A stretch of 39,041 nt of DNA from Phycisphaerae bacterium (GCA_028282665.1 JANQHN010000341.1:1-39041); one strand, 5' to 3'. Counted from the first letter of the stretch, positions 17,781 to 26,519 are shown. The notes: generated from the sequence alone by a model not told the origin. Made by a program: numbers and translations.

Positions 17781-18665
17781 TTAGGGATGTTCTAGGTTCT
17801 TTGCAGGTAATAACGTCGCTGATGTTTCGTTTATGTGCTGGTGGGTGCGTACACCTTGTCTTTGCAAGCGACGCAGGTTTCGTTTGCCCACCGTGATTTG
17901 CATCAATGTGCTGGTGCCGTTGGGGTCTTCTTTAGTGATGGCGGAACGCGATCCTTGCGTAAGCAGAGAGATGATACGATCGCTTGCTTCGCCCACATAG
18001 CCTTTTAGGACTGTTTGAGGGAGGATCCATCTTGGGTGTCGTTCCCACATTCCTATCGTACGATGAACGTTATCGCTTAATCCCATTTTGCTGAGCCGGT
18101 GGAACAGCGCCCGGTTCATGTTGTACGGAAGGAAAGTTCCTTTAATGCGTGATCGCAGGTTTCGATGATGACTGTCATGATTGTGGGCGAGAACCTCGCG
18201 CAGTCGTGAAGGAAGATCGGGATTTGCGAGGGCATCGGCCCGCAACTCCCAGTACAGATGGCCGAAATTGATGCTGGAGCGGCTTTTGAGGATTTGGTAT
18301 GGCACGAATTTGTTGTGTGCCACCGTATCCGCAGCAAGGTGTGCGAGGTATCCGTAGGCAAATGCTTTGTCGCGGTCGTTAGCAGCGGATTCTAGTAAGC
18401 CGAAGCCGGTGGACCAGTGATGGCAAAACTGCTTGACTCGACTAAGCTTCTTGGCGAACACGATATCGGCGGCGATGTTGCCGAAGAGGTAGGCAATGCG
18501 GTGTCGATTGAGGATCGCGGCGATTCCCGCAGGAAGGGCAGCGAGTTGTCCGAGGGCGAATTCGCCAAGCCCAATGTGAGTGACTGGCCCCCAAGCGTAG
18601 GCGGTTTCTGCATACGCGAGTATGCTAAGGCAGGTTAGGATGGGGATCGTTATGTGTTTTTTCAT
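17781..18665 (-). CDS. Secreted zinc-dependent phospholipase C-like protein
   Basis: This 294-residue precursor has a signal peptide MKKHITIPILTCLSILAYAE...AYA and a mature N terminus beginning WGPVTH, which matches the N-terminal tryptophan and following His that bind zinc in the bacterial phospholipase C / S1-P1 nuclease superfamily. Further ligand-like motifs follow in order: LFGNIAADIVFAK, QFCHHWSTGFG, and YGYLAHLAADTVAHN with its His/Asp cluster. The C-terminal third is basic. The ATG at 18665 is preferred over the longer frame because it opens the signal peptide, though the ribosome site (GGA ten bases upstream) is weak. Substrate is inferred only from the family. The gene is divergent from the STAS gene at 18860. 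Confidence 0.82.
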   Translation of the reverse strand: MKKHITIPILTCLSILAYAETAYAWGPVTHIGLGEFALGQLAALPAGIAAILNRHRIAYLFGNIAADIVFAKKLSRVKQFCHHWSTGFGLLESAANDRDKAFAYGYLAHLAADTVAHNKFVPYQILKSRSSINFGHLYWELRADALANPDLPSRLREVLAHNHDSHHRNLRSRIKGTFLPYNMNRALFHRLSKMGLSDNVHRTIGMWERHPRWILPQTVLKGYVGEASDRIISLLTQGSRSAITKEDPNGTSTLMQITVGKRNLRRLQRQGVRTHQHINETSATLLPAKNLEHP

Positions 18666-18859
18666 ACGACTGCGATCCGCGCCAAGTTCCCGGAAGCACG
18701 CTATTATACCTATCGGTGACCGGCAGGTGGTAGGGGGCGCTGTTTTTTGTCGAATCACGGGAATTGTTGGCTGGCGCTTGCTTGGCACCGTTTTTTAGGA
18801 CAAAGTAGAGGCAGGCGGCGAGTTGAAATCGGGTGCAGTCTGACAGGAGGTTTAAGCCC

Positions 18860-19216
18860 ATGGCCGAGCAGCATCCCCACTTGCGGGTGATCCAATCCGA
18901 AGACGTTCACATCGTCGAGTTCGCGGATCGGAAGATCCTGGAAGAACCTTCGATTTCGGAGATCGGTGACGAGCTTGCGGGCTTGGTTGAGGCGAATCCG
19001 GGTTCAAAGCTGTTGCTCAGCTTCAAGAACGTGGAGCACCTGTCCAGCGCCGCGCTTGGCACTTTGATCACGCTGAACAAGAAGGTCGAAGGTGTGGAAG
19101 GTCGGCTTAAGCTGGCGGATATTTCTCCGCAAATTTACGAGGTTTTTAAAATTACGCGCTTGAATAAGCTGTTTGAGATCCACGACAGCACGCAGCAGGC
19201 ACTCGACGCGTTTTAG
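18860..19216 (+). CDS. STAS-domain anti-sigma factor antagonist
   Basis: This 118-residue single-domain STAS protein is the SpoIIAA/RsbV type. The core shows VHIVEFADRKILEEPSISEI, the phosphoacceptor segment VEHLSSAALGTLITLNKKV (one of the paired serines is the expected phosphorylation site), and the C-terminal FKITRLNKLFEIHDS. Such proteins release a sigma factor or effector by binding its HATPase-type inhibitor when unphosphorylated. The next gene, 63 bp downstream, encodes exactly such an HATPase, making a partner-switch pair. The ATG at 18860 has AGGAGG nine bases upstream. No sigma factor or PP2C phosphatase gene is adjacent. Confidence 0.93.
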   Translation: MAEQHPHLRVIQSEDVHIVEFADRKILEEPSISEIGDELAGLVEANPGSKLLLSFKNVEHLSSAALGTLITLNKKVEGVEGRLKLADISPQIYEVFKITRLNKLFEIHDSTQQALDAF

Positions 19217-19279
19217 CGTGCGGCGGGGTGATTGTTAGCCGGGCGTTTACTATGCGCGAGGCCGCGTCGAAGTGGCGCG

Positions 19280-19747
19280 ATGACTTGGGGCCAGCAAATC
19301 GAACGAGTGGGCATGCCGAAAGTTGATCCGGACAACGAGGCAACCTTCAACGTCTGCGTGATCCCAAGCGATATCAAGCAGACCTGCAATCCCAAAGCAG
19401 CCATTTTGTCAGATCTTCAGCAATGCCAATACAGTGAGGATGACGTTTTCGCAATAAAGTTAGCGCTTGAAGAGGCGTTGACGAACGCGGTCAAACACGG
19501 CAATTGTTGCGATCCGAGTAAACGGATCACCGTTCGTTATGCGGTTTCGAATCTGAAGGCGGTGGTGATCGTGAAGGACGAAGGAGTTGGATTTCAACCG
19601 GATCGGGTTCCCGATCCAACAACGCCGGACCGCCTACCACTACCGGATGGTCGCGGGATTATGTTGATGCGTGCCTACATGGATGAGGTGGAGTACCGCG
19701 ATCAGGGGCGCGAGGTCCGATTCGTTAAGTATCGAAAAAGCAAGTAG
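19280..19747 (+). CDS. RsbW/SpoIIAB-like ATP-binding anti-sigma regulator (HATPase_c_2)
   Basis: About 155 residues if the ATG at 19280 is used; ATG 19313 is an alternative, and a TTG at 19232 gives a longer form. GHKL ATPase motifs are clear: N-box EEALTNAVKHGN, G1 box DEGVGFQP and G2 box GRGIMLMRAYMDEV. Members are serine kinases that phosphorylate a STAS antagonist and sequester a sigma factor or another effector. It lies just downstream of the STAS gene, so the pair should act together. None of the candidate starts has a strong ribosome site. The spacing suggests translation may be coupled to the upstream gene. Confidence 0.88.
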   Translation: MTWGQQIERVGMPKVDPDNEATFNVCVIPSDIKQTCNPKAAILSDLQQCQYSEDDVFAIKLALEEALTNAVKHGNCCDPSKRITVRYAVSNLKAVVIVKDEGVGFQPDRVPDPTTPDRLPLPDGRGIMLMRAYMDEVEYRDQGREVRFVKYRKSK

Positions 19748-19768
19748 TTACTCTGTGGTTTTCGGGTC

Positions 19769-20038
19769 ATGATTCGTCGACGTGTGATCTTTAGCGGTCG
19801 TGTTCAGGGCGTTGGTTTTCGCGCAACAGCGAGGCATATTGCGCAGCGTTTTGAAGTGACCGGATTTGTGAAGAACCTGGCAGGCGGCGATGTGGAACTG
19901 GTCGCCGAAGGTGATGCTATGGAACTCGGTCAGTTTCTAGCCACCATTGCGTCGGAAATGAGCCGTAACATTACCGATCAGCAAGTCAGCGAGCAGCGCG
20001 CTACGCGCGAGTTCATCGCGTTTGAAATTTCCTACTGA
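19769..20038 (+). CDS. acyP: Acylphosphatase
   Basis: This 89-residue protein shows the acylphosphatase signature FSGRVQGVGFRATARHIAQ, with the active-site Arg in GVGFR and the catalytic Asn in GFVKNLAGGDVELVAEG. It hydrolyses carboxyl-phosphate bonds such as those of acetyl phosphate or 1,3-bisphosphoglycerate. Length is typical. It starts 21 bp after the HATPase gene, so it is probably co-transcribed with the regulator pair, though a functional tie is unclear. The ATG at 19769 has GGGTC seven bases upstream, a weak ribosome site. Confidence 0.92.
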   Translation: MIRRRVIFSGRVQGVGFRATARHIAQRFEVTGFVKNLAGGDVELVAEGDAMELGQFLATIASEMSRNITDQQVSEQRATREFIAFEISY

Positions 20039-20394
20039 CGTTCCGCGCGAATTCTCTTCCAATTTATCGCGTCGCGTTTTCAGTGGCGCAGGTCATCATC
20101 ACTTCGGCTATGTGTTTACCTGTTTTCATTGCAGGAGGCGGGGAGAATACGGTCTGGACGGCGCAGGGCCCAGTCACGTTGCGGAATCGCCTTTGAAGTG
20201 TCTCCACAAGTTTCGTCAAATCCGCTAACATGATACTTCCCCGGTTAGTGCGGGGCGCAGATTCTAGCTGATCGCATCGTCCGAGGCGGCGATTTGTATT
20301 TTTGGTTAACATGCATTCATTTGTCTGATCCGGAAGGGCTAAATCATTCAAAGCCCCTCTTTCGTTCAATCCTTGAGGAGGAGATCACACAACC
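20039..20394. other. Interval upstream of the etf operon
   Basis: About 355 bp between acyP and etfB. It holds the possible small minus-strand gene at 20064-20231 and must contain the promoter of the etfBA-oxidoreductase operon. I could not assign promoter boxes or a terminator with confidence. Confidence 0.4.
20064..20231 (-). CDS. Possible small hypothetical protein
   Basis: A 55-codon minus-strand frame starts at ATG 20231 with GGGGAAG about four bases upstream. It reads MLADLTKLVETLQRRFRNV and continues with a proline-rich middle (VFSPPPAMKTGKH) to ...MMTCATENATR. Codon choice and composition look coding, and it is convergent with acyP. No family is recognised. It could equally be a chance frame; conservation in relatives would decide. 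Confidence 0.3.
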   Translation of the reverse strand: MLADLTKLVETLQRRFRNVTGPCAVQTVFSPPPAMKTGKHIAEVMMTCATENATR

Positions 20395-21183
20395 GTGAGA
20401 ATCCTAACTATTGTGAAACAGGTACCCGATTCCAACGCCACGATTAAAGTGTTGGGAGATGGGAGCGGGATCGATCAGGTCGGCCTGAAGCTCGTGGCTG
20501 ACCCGTTCGACGAATTCGGCATCGAGCTGGCGGTTCAACTCAAGGAGAAGCGCAAAGATGTTTCGGAGGTCGTCGCCTTAACGCTGGGCGGCGACAAGGC
20601 GGCCGAGGCACTGCGGACGGCGCTGGCGATGGGAGCGGATAGGGGTATCCATATCAACGATGCAAAATTTGAGTCGAAGGACGAACTGCTGGATGCGCAG
20701 ATCATCGCCGAGGCGATCAAACAGGATGGCGATGGCTTCGATCTGGTGGTTTGCGGTAAGCAGACGATTGACTTGGACAGTGGTGCGTTCGGTCCGGCGC
20801 TTGGCGAATTCCTCGGTTGGCCTCATGTGGGCGCGGTTACCGGTCTGGAAATCGCGGATGACGGGTCGAGTTTTACCGCACGTCGTCGTGTGGAAGGCGC
20901 AGAAGAAGTTCTCGATGGGCCTTTGCCGGTGTTGTTGACGATTGAGAAGGGGCTTGTCGAGCCTCGCTACCCTTCGCTGCCGAATCTGATGAAGGCGAAA
21001 AAGAAGCCGGTGACGATGTTGACGTCCGCAGAGATTTCGGTGGATGTTGAGGCGTCGGGTGTGGCGTTTGATTCGATTTCGCCTCCTCCTCCCAAGCCGC
21101 CTTGTAAGTTTGTCGAGGGCGAGCCCGCGGAAATGGCGAAAGAATTGGTCAGGTTGTTGCGCGAGGAGGCAAAGGTTATTTAA
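20395..21183 (+). CDS. etfB: Electron transfer flavoprotein beta subunit
   Basis: The 262-residue protein opens with RILTIVKQVPDSNATIKV, the conserved N terminus of EtfB/FixA. It continues with DPFDEFGIELAVQLKEK and TLGGDKAAEALRTALAMGAD and the signature VVCGKQTIDLDSGAFGPALGEFLGWPHVGAV. EtfB binds AMP or a bifurcating FAD and receives electrons from acyl-CoA and similar dehydrogenases. It starts with GTG at 20395; an AGGAGGAG block lies about 12 bases upstream. It is followed by etfA after 2 bp and then by a membrane Fe-S oxidoreductase, giving a full electron path to the quinone pool. Confidence 0.95.
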   Translation: MRILTIVKQVPDSNATIKVLGDGSGIDQVGLKLVADPFDEFGIELAVQLKEKRKDVSEVVALTLGGDKAAEALRTALAMGADRGIHINDAKFESKDELLDAQIIAEAIKQDGDGFDLVVCGKQTIDLDSGAFGPALGEFLGWPHVGAVTGLEIADDGSSFTARRRVEGAEEVLDGPLPVLLTIEKGLVEPRYPSLPNLMKAKKKPVTMLTSAEISVDVEASGVAFDSISPPPPKPPCKFVEGEPAEMAKELVRLLREEAKVI

Positions 21184-21185
21184 TC

Positions 21186-22172
21186 ATGAGCAATATACTC
21201 GTATTCATCGAACAACGTGAAGGAATAATCCTGCCCGCCTCGTTCCAGCTTTTGGGTCTCGCGGCTGATTTGGCGGGTCAGACAGGCGGTGAGGCGCAGG
21301 CGTGCATTGTTGGAAGCGGTGTGGGCGCGCTTGCGGATAAGACCGCCGCTTACGGCGCGAAGAAAGTGTACCTGGTGGATGATGCGGAATTTGCGAGCTA
21401 TCGCTCCGCCGCGTACGCAACGGCGTTGGGCGCGGCGATCGGTGCGGCAAGTCCGACCGCGGTGCTCTTGCCGACTTCGTCCATGGGACGCGATCTTTCC
21501 GGGCGGATTGCCGCTAAGAAACGCGCGGCGCTGGCTGTGGATTGCACTGAGGTAACGGTCGATGGTAGCGATTTCTCCGTAAGCAAGACGATGTACGCGG
21601 GCAAGTTTGTCGCGAAGTTCAAACTGGCTGGCGACAAATTGAAGGTCATCGCCGTGCGTTCCAATGCGTATGCTGCGAAAGATCCGCAAAACGGCGTGTC
21701 TGCAGTGACGGAAAATGTTTCCGTCTCGCTGGGCGATGTCGAGAAGAAGGTTGCGTTCAAGGAAATGGTACAGACTTCGTCGGGCATTAAGGATGTTACC
21801 GAGGCGGACATCATCGTATCGGGTGGGCGTCCACTTAAGAGTGAGGAGAACTTCGAGAAGGTGGTCTTCCCGCTTGCGCAGGAATTGGACGCGGCGGTGG
21901 GCGCTTCGCGTGCTGCGTGCGACGCCGGTTATCAACCGCATTCGCGTCAGGTCGGTCTGACGGGCAAAGTCGTTACGCCGGCGTTGTACATTGCGTGCGG
22001 TATTGATGGAGCAATTCAGCACTTGGCGGGCATGCGCGGCAGCAAGTTTATTGTCGCGGTGAACACCAAGAAGGAAGCGCCGATTTTCAACGTCGCAACG
22101 TACGGCTGTGTGGCGGACTTGTTCGACATGGTTCCGCTCATTACCGAGGAAGTTCAGCGACTCAAGGGTTAG
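21186..22172 (+). CDS. etfA: Electron transfer flavoprotein alpha subunit
   Basis: This 328-residue EtfA/FixB partner of the preceding gene has a C-terminal FAD domain with the signature GGRPLKSEENFEKVVFPLA, GASRAACDAGYQPHSRQVGLTGK and ALYIACGIDGAIQHLAGM, ending with the NTKKEAPIF-type cofactor segment. It holds the electron-shuttling FAD. The ATG lies 2 bp past the etfB stop, so translation is coupled, with the ribosome site inside the end of etfB. Length is typical for the family. Confidence 0.95.
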   Translation: MSNILVFIEQREGIILPASFQLLGLAADLAGQTGGEAQACIVGSGVGALADKTAAYGAKKVYLVDDAEFASYRSAAYATALGAAIGAASPTAVLLPTSSMGRDLSGRIAAKKRAALAVDCTEVTVDGSDFSVSKTMYAGKFVAKFKLAGDKLKVIAVRSNAYAAKDPQNGVSAVTENVSVSLGDVEKKVAFKEMVQTSSGIKDVTEADIIVSGGRPLKSEENFEKVVFPLAQELDAAVGASRAACDAGYQPHSRQVGLTGKVVTPALYIACGIDGAIQHLAGMRGSKFIVAVNTKKEAPIFNVATYGCVADLFDMVPLITEEVQRLKG

Positions 22173-22309
22173 GCGACCAAGAACCAGGGGAGGTGTCGGG
22201 CTACCAGTTTGCTCGGCGTCTCCCTTTCCTTTTGCAGCATCAGGGCATGTTCACATGCGAACATGTCGTTCGAGCAAGACACAATTCAGTGAGGAAGGAT
22301 GTAGCGGTC

Positions 22310-24445
22310 ATGCAGCCTATCGTCATGGCGATCTTGTTGCTCTTGGGTTGGGGTGTTTTTGCGGTTTCCGCGTACAAGCGTTGGAATCTCATGATGGTTG
22401 GCGCAAGTGAGAAGCGCGGCCGGTTCGGAGACGCCGGAGCGCGCATTGCGGCGACGCTACGTTACGCATTTTGGCAAGAGCGCATGCCACGCTACCCGTG
22501 GGCGGGTTGGGCGCATCGGGTCATTTTCTTTGGTTTTCTCGTGTTGCTGTTGCGGTCGCTGATTTTGTGGGGACGTGGATTTGACGCCGACTTTAACATG
22601 TGGATCTTCGGCATCGATCAGCCGCTGGGCAAGATCTACTCTTTCCTTAAGGATTTCTTCGCTGTGCTGGTCATTCTCGGCACACTTGTGTTTTTCTATT
22701 ATCGCTTGGTAAAGCGTCTCTCGCGCATGACTTTGTCCGGTGAGGCGACGCTGATTCTGGTCATTATCTTTGTGATGATGTGGTCGGACGTTTTCTACGA
22801 CGGCGCGGAGATTGTGGAGCGTGCTCGTCACGCCGATCCGGCTTTGATTGCAAGTGGAGAGACGGAAGAAAGGCCGGCCTCGGTTGTTGCGTTTGCTTGG
22901 TATGAACCGGCTGGAAGCGTCGCCGCGATGATGCTCGCCGGTGCTGGTGAAGGTGCCTTGATTACAGTGAAACACCTTGGTTTTTGGACACACGCTGCGC
23001 TGGTGTTGATCTTCTTGAATATCCTGCCTTACTCGAAGCACTTTCACGTCATCACCGCGATTCCAAACGTTTACACGCAGGATCTTTCCCCACCGGGCCG
23101 GCTACCGAACCTGGAAGATATCGACGGCATGCTCGAGCGCGGCGAAACACTGGGCGTGAAGCGGATCAACCAGTTTTCGTGGAAGGCGATTTTGGACTGG
23201 TACACTTGTACGGAATGTGGTCGCTGTAGCGACCAGTGTCCGGCAACGACGACTGGAAAAAAGCTCTCCCCCAAGCACTTCACGTTGGACCTGCGTGATT
23301 TCCTGTATGAAAACGAGACTGAGCTTAAAGCTGCGAAGTCGAGAATGAACGGCAGCGGTCAAGCCGGTGAGGGGGAAGAGGGTGCTGTTGAAGAAGAGGG
23401 CGAGGCGCCTGAATGCTACAAGGACTTGGTCGACGGCGTGATCGATCCGGAAGTCTTGTGGGCGTGTACGACGTGTCGGGCGTGTGAGGTCGAGTGCCCG
23501 GTGTTCATTTCGTACGTGGATAAAATTGTGGACATGCGTCGTTACCTGGTGCAGGAGCGTGGCGAGTTCCCGAACGAGTTGCAAGGCGCGTTTCGTGGTT
23601 TGGAGTCGGTGGGCAATCCGTTTGGTTTCCCTGCGGAGGAGCGGGCTGCATGGGCAGAGGGGCTCGACGTGCCGAGGATGTCGGAGAATCCGGACGCGGA
23701 TGTACTTTATTGGGTCGGTTGCATGCCGTCGTTCGAGGATCGAGCGAGGAAGGTGGCCGTCGCGTTCGCGAAGCTGATGAAGCAGGCGGGTGTAAACTTC
23801 GCGATCCTGGGCGAGGAAGAGACCTGTACGGGCGACGCGGCTCGGCGTGCGGGTAATGAATACTTATTCCAGATGTTTGCGGCGCAGAACGTCGAGGTGC
23901 TCAATGGATACGGCATAGATAAAAAGACGATCGTGTGTACTTGTCCGCACTGTTTCAATACGTTGGCCAATGAATACCCGGATTTTGGCGGGAACTACAA
24001 AGTCGTTCATCACACTGATTTCCTGGCGGATCTAGTGCGGCAGGGGAAAATCAAGCTGAGTAAGCGTGTCGACAAGAAGATCGCGTTTCACGATTCGTGC
24101 TATTTAGGCCGGTACAATGAGATTTACAACGGGCCTCGGTCGGCGTTGAAGTCAATACCCGGGTTGCGGATTGCTGAGCCGGTAGAGACGCGGGATCGGG
24201 GGATGTGTTGTGGCGCGGGTGGTGCACAGATGTTCAAGGAAGAGGAAGAGGGGGGCGCGCGGGTGAACCACATGCGTGTGGATCAGCTCATGGCGACGGG
24301 CGCAGAAGCCGTCGCGAATGCCTGCCCGTTTTGCACGCGGATGATCACCGACGGTTTGGCGGACAAGGAAAAGGAGAACGTCGAGACTTTGGACGTCGCC
24401 GAGTTGTTGTTGATGGCGACGGAAGAGGGCGATGGGGCGGAGTAA
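22310..24445 (+). CDS. Membrane-bound Fe-S oxidoreductase, ETF:quinone oxidoreductase (EMO/DUF224) type
   Basis: This 711-residue protein has an N-terminal NarI-like membrane domain (about residues 1-250, five or six helices) with candidate haem-ligand histidines in GWAHRV, VKHLGFWTH and YSKHFH. Two ferredoxin-type [4Fe-4S] motifs follow: CTECGRCSDQC (residues 300-310) and CTTCRACEVEC (386-396). Two CCG-type domains of the HdrD/GlcF family follow (TCTGDAARRAGNE with CTCPHCF; then HDSCYLGRYN, MCCGAGG and ACPFC). This matches the family described as ETF:menaquinone oxidoreductase in fatty-acid syntrophs. It immediately follows etfBA. The ATG at 22310 has GAGGAAGGA upstream; the GTG at 22193 has its purine-rich stretch directly adjoining it, so it is disfavoured. 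An acidic Gly/Glu-rich linker lies between the two ferredoxin motifs. Confidence 0.9.
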   Translation: MQPIVMAILLLLGWGVFAVSAYKRWNLMMVGASEKRGRFGDAGARIAATLRYAFWQERMPRYPWAGWAHRVIFFGFLVLLLRSLILWGRGFDADFNMWIFGIDQPLGKIYSFLKDFFAVLVILGTLVFFYYRLVKRLSRMTLSGEATLILVIIFVMMWSDVFYDGAEIVERARHADPALIASGETEERPASVVAFAWYEPAGSVAAMMLAGAGEGALITVKHLGFWTHAALVLIFLNILPYSKHFHVITAIPNVYTQDLSPPGRLPNLEDIDGMLERGETLGVKRINQFSWKAILDWYTCTECGRCSDQCPATTTGKKLSPKHFTLDLRDFLYENETELKAAKSRMNGSGQAGEGEEGAVEEEGEAPECYKDLVDGVIDPEVLWACTTCRACEVECPVFISYVDKIVDMRRYLVQERGEFPNELQGAFRGLESVGNPFGFPAEERAAWAEGLDVPRMSENPDADVLYWVGCMPSFEDRARKVAVAFAKLMKQAGVNFAILGEEETCTGDAARRAGNEYLFQMFAAQNVEVLNGYGIDKKTIVCTCPHCFNTLANEYPDFGGNYKVVHHTDFLADLVRQGKIKLSKRVDKKIAFHDSCYLGRYNEIYNGPRSALKSIPGLRIAEPVETRDRGMCCGAGGAQMFKEEEEGGARVNHMRVDQLMATGAEAVANACPFCTRMITDGLADKEKENVETLDVAELLLMATEEGDGAE

Positions 24446-25055
24446 CGAGACACGGGTCGAAAATTGATGTTCTTCTTGCGGCTACAACATCCGCGCGCAC
24501 AAGGTGGGTAGCATCTGTCTGGAATGCGGCGAGGTCATTTAGGTGTTGTTTGCTCTGGCGCTGGTTGTGCGGCCAGCATCGTGGCGGGCGGCGTTGGACT
24601 GTACTGAGGCATTTTAACGGACGTTTGTTTACGTTTGACGATCGGCCAAATCCTCCGGTTTCATCATTTTCGCAAAGCGCAGCAAGCCAGCGGGCCTGCG
24701 GATAAATTCGGACCACTGCGGTTTGCGATCTTCAAACTGCTACTTGGCTAGGCTTTGCTGTGATCGGTGTTGGTGTATGGACTGCTGCCATGCGGTATCG
24801 CTAAAGTCCGGAGATAAGAATTACCGTGTGTAATGATCAATTTTAGATGGCATGGAACAGCATTTGCCGGATCCTATAGGAGTTCAAATTTGAGTAGTCA
24901 CTTGTTAGAATGATGAAGCTTTCCAGGGGGAGCGTTTCCTTCCTGAATCGGGTGCCGTGTATCGCTTGATTACTCTGGGGACGATCTGGCGGTGAAATGT
25001 CCCGACTTGCCTGTTCGATGGGGTGTCTTGTTATATTGTTAGGAGGATAGAAAGT
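24446..25055. other. Interval after the etf operon with a small fragment only
   Basis: About 610 bp. Besides the zinc-ribbon-like fragment at 24468-24542 I see no gene. Longer minus-strand frames here overlap the oxidoreductase gene and lack protein character. The promoter for the secreted protein starting at 25056 should lie in the last 200 bp. Confidence 0.4.
24468..24542 (+). pseudogene. Zinc-ribbon-like fragment without a start codon
   Basis: A short frame bounded by TGA (24465-24467) and TAG (24540-24542) reads CSSCGYNIRAHKVGSICLEC then GEVI. The C-x2-C-x11-C-x2-C spacing and the CGYN/CGYDL wording are those of small zinc ribbons common at the ends of planctomycete membrane proteins. 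There is no in-frame start, so this is best read as the remnant of a lost or frameshifted gene. Confidence 0.35.
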
Positions 25056-26447
25056 ATGAGTTTGCGATTCTTCACGTGCGTCTTGGCTGTTTCGTTGTTG
25101 GGACTAACTGGAGGCGTGTTGGCGGACGTGCCGGAGTATGACTCGATTCAGTTGCAGGCTCGATCCAACTTTTCTTCCGCCTACAACCTTCCGGACTCAG
25201 CCTTTTTCACCAATAGCACCATGGCGCTAAACGACGAGGGTGAAGTCGCGTTCAAGGTCGGCGTGATCGGTGGAACGGATTCGCAGGGTGTGTGGTTCGG
25301 GTCGGATGGTGTGGGGCAGATTGAGTACACCACGCCTGTGGGTGCGAGCATGACGGACGCGACGCTGAACAACCTCGGGTTTGTTGTGTGGGGAATGACA
25401 TTCACCAACCCCGACGGTATATTTTTCTACGACAACGATAGCGACACAAGCGGTATGCTGACCGATCAGCCGATCGGTGCGACGGGCTGGAGTTCGCCGG
25501 AGCCGAACGACAATGGCGAGGTTGGCTATCGTGCATCGTTTAGTGGGAGTAACGCATATATTTCGTACGATGGTTCATTGACGCCAGCGTTTCACGCTGC
25601 GGAAGCGTCGTTGGACATCAATAGTCCGTACTCGTTTTTGTTTACGCCTTCGTTTAACAACCAGCGTCAAATCGCCGGCAAAGTTAGACTGGGAGCGCCC
25701 GGTCAATTCGGCGAAGACAGGCCTGACCAGATTCGAATCTTCAACGCTGACGGTTCTTCGGTCTTGATCGCGGAGGACAGGGACAGCAATTCCGCTTCGC
25801 CATTCACCAGTTTCGACAACTCGGTATCGCTGACAGCCAACGGGCTGGTCGCGTTCACCGTTCGCTTGTCGGACAATTCACGTGGTGTGTATATTTCCGA
25901 CGGGACGAACCCCATCGCGATCGCAACGACGAACGATCCTGAGATTTCAGACATCGAATTCTTTGGGCCGGCGGCGAATGAGACGGGTTTGGTTGCGTTT
26001 CGCGCGAAGGATGAAAACGGTCTGCGTGCGATTTGGGTCGGCGATGGCACGACGTTGCGTCGCGTAGTCGGTGAACATGATCTCGTTGATACCGATCTGG
26101 GGCTCGCGCGAATTGACGAGCATACCGCGAGCAATCCGGTTTTCGGTGGTGGCGTTTCGATTAATGCAAACGGCGACGTTGCGTTTGCGGCGAGCCTCAC
26201 ACCACCGGACAACAACCAGATTGAATGGGGTAGTGGTGCTTTTGTTGCGATTGCGGACGCGGTACTGGCGGGTGATTGCAATGGTGACGGCGCGGTGGAC
26301 TTGTTGGATTTCGATGATTTTGCGGATTGTTTGGCCGGTCCGGGTGGTGGAATCTTGCCGGGGTGTGAGTGCTTCGACCTGGATGATGACGGCGATGTGA
26401 CCGCCGGAGATTTCGCGTTGCTTCAAGCGAGCTTCGTTGGAGAATAA
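25056..26447 (+). CDS. Secreted NxxGxxAF tandem-repeat protein with dockerin-like tail
   Basis: This 463-residue precursor has a signal peptide ending near residue 23 (GGVLADVPEY). The body carries about seven repeats with the pattern N-x-x-G-x-(V/I)-(A/G)-(F/Y): LNDEGEVAFKV (~58), LNNLGFVVWG (~104), NDNGEVGYRA (~151), FNNQRQIAGKV (~200), LTANGLVAFTV (~259), ANETGLVAFRA (~307) and INANGDVAFAA (~369). This suggests a seven-bladed propeller. Residues 407-463 hold two calcium loops (CNGDGAVDLLDFDDFADC and DLDDDGDVTAGDFALL), closely like the tail of the C15-like protein at 2875-3951. The ATG at 25056 has AGGAGG nine bases upstream. No catalytic residues are seen; probably displayed on the cell surface or on a matrix. 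Confidence 0.85.
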   Translation: MSLRFFTCVLAVSLLGLTGGVLADVPEYDSIQLQARSNFSSAYNLPDSAFFTNSTMALNDEGEVAFKVGVIGGTDSQGVWFGSDGVGQIEYTTPVGASMTDATLNNLGFVVWGMTFTNPDGIFFYDNDSDTSGMLTDQPIGATGWSSPEPNDNGEVGYRASFSGSNAYISYDGSLTPAFHAAEASLDINSPYSFLFTPSFNNQRQIAGKVRLGAPGQFGEDRPDQIRIFNADGSSVLIAEDRDSNSASPFTSFDNSVSLTANGLVAFTVRLSDNSRGVYISDGTNPIAIATTNDPEISDIEFFGPAANETGLVAFRAKDENGLRAIWVGDGTTLRRVVGEHDLVDTDLGLARIDEHTASNPVFGGGVSINANGDVAFAASLTPPDNNQIEWGSGAFVAIADAVLAGDCNGDGAVDLLDFDDFADCLAGPGGGILPGCECFDLDDDGDVTAGDFALLQASFVGE

Positions 26448-26490
26448 TCAGCAAATGTGGCATTCGTGATCGTTTCGCTTGCCATTTCAA

Positions 26491-26519
26491 CCAAAGCGTA
26501 GCGTCCGATGGCGGGTTTT
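26491..26519 (+). repeat. Copy 1 of a short intergenic repeat flanking folD
   Basis: The motif CCAAAGCGTAGCGTCCGA followed by a CGGGTTTT stretch recurs as CCAAGCGTAGCGTCCGA plus CGTGTTTT at 27741-27768, on the same strand on the other side of folD. The 15-base core AGCGTAGCGTCCGA is identical apart from one A. It may be a genome-wide interspersed element; only two copies were found here. Confidence 0.45.

Noticed and set aside
21180-22022. 280-codon minus-strand frame opposite etfA.
   Set aside because: A complete shadow of etfA; the opposite strand has unmistakable ETF motifs throughout.
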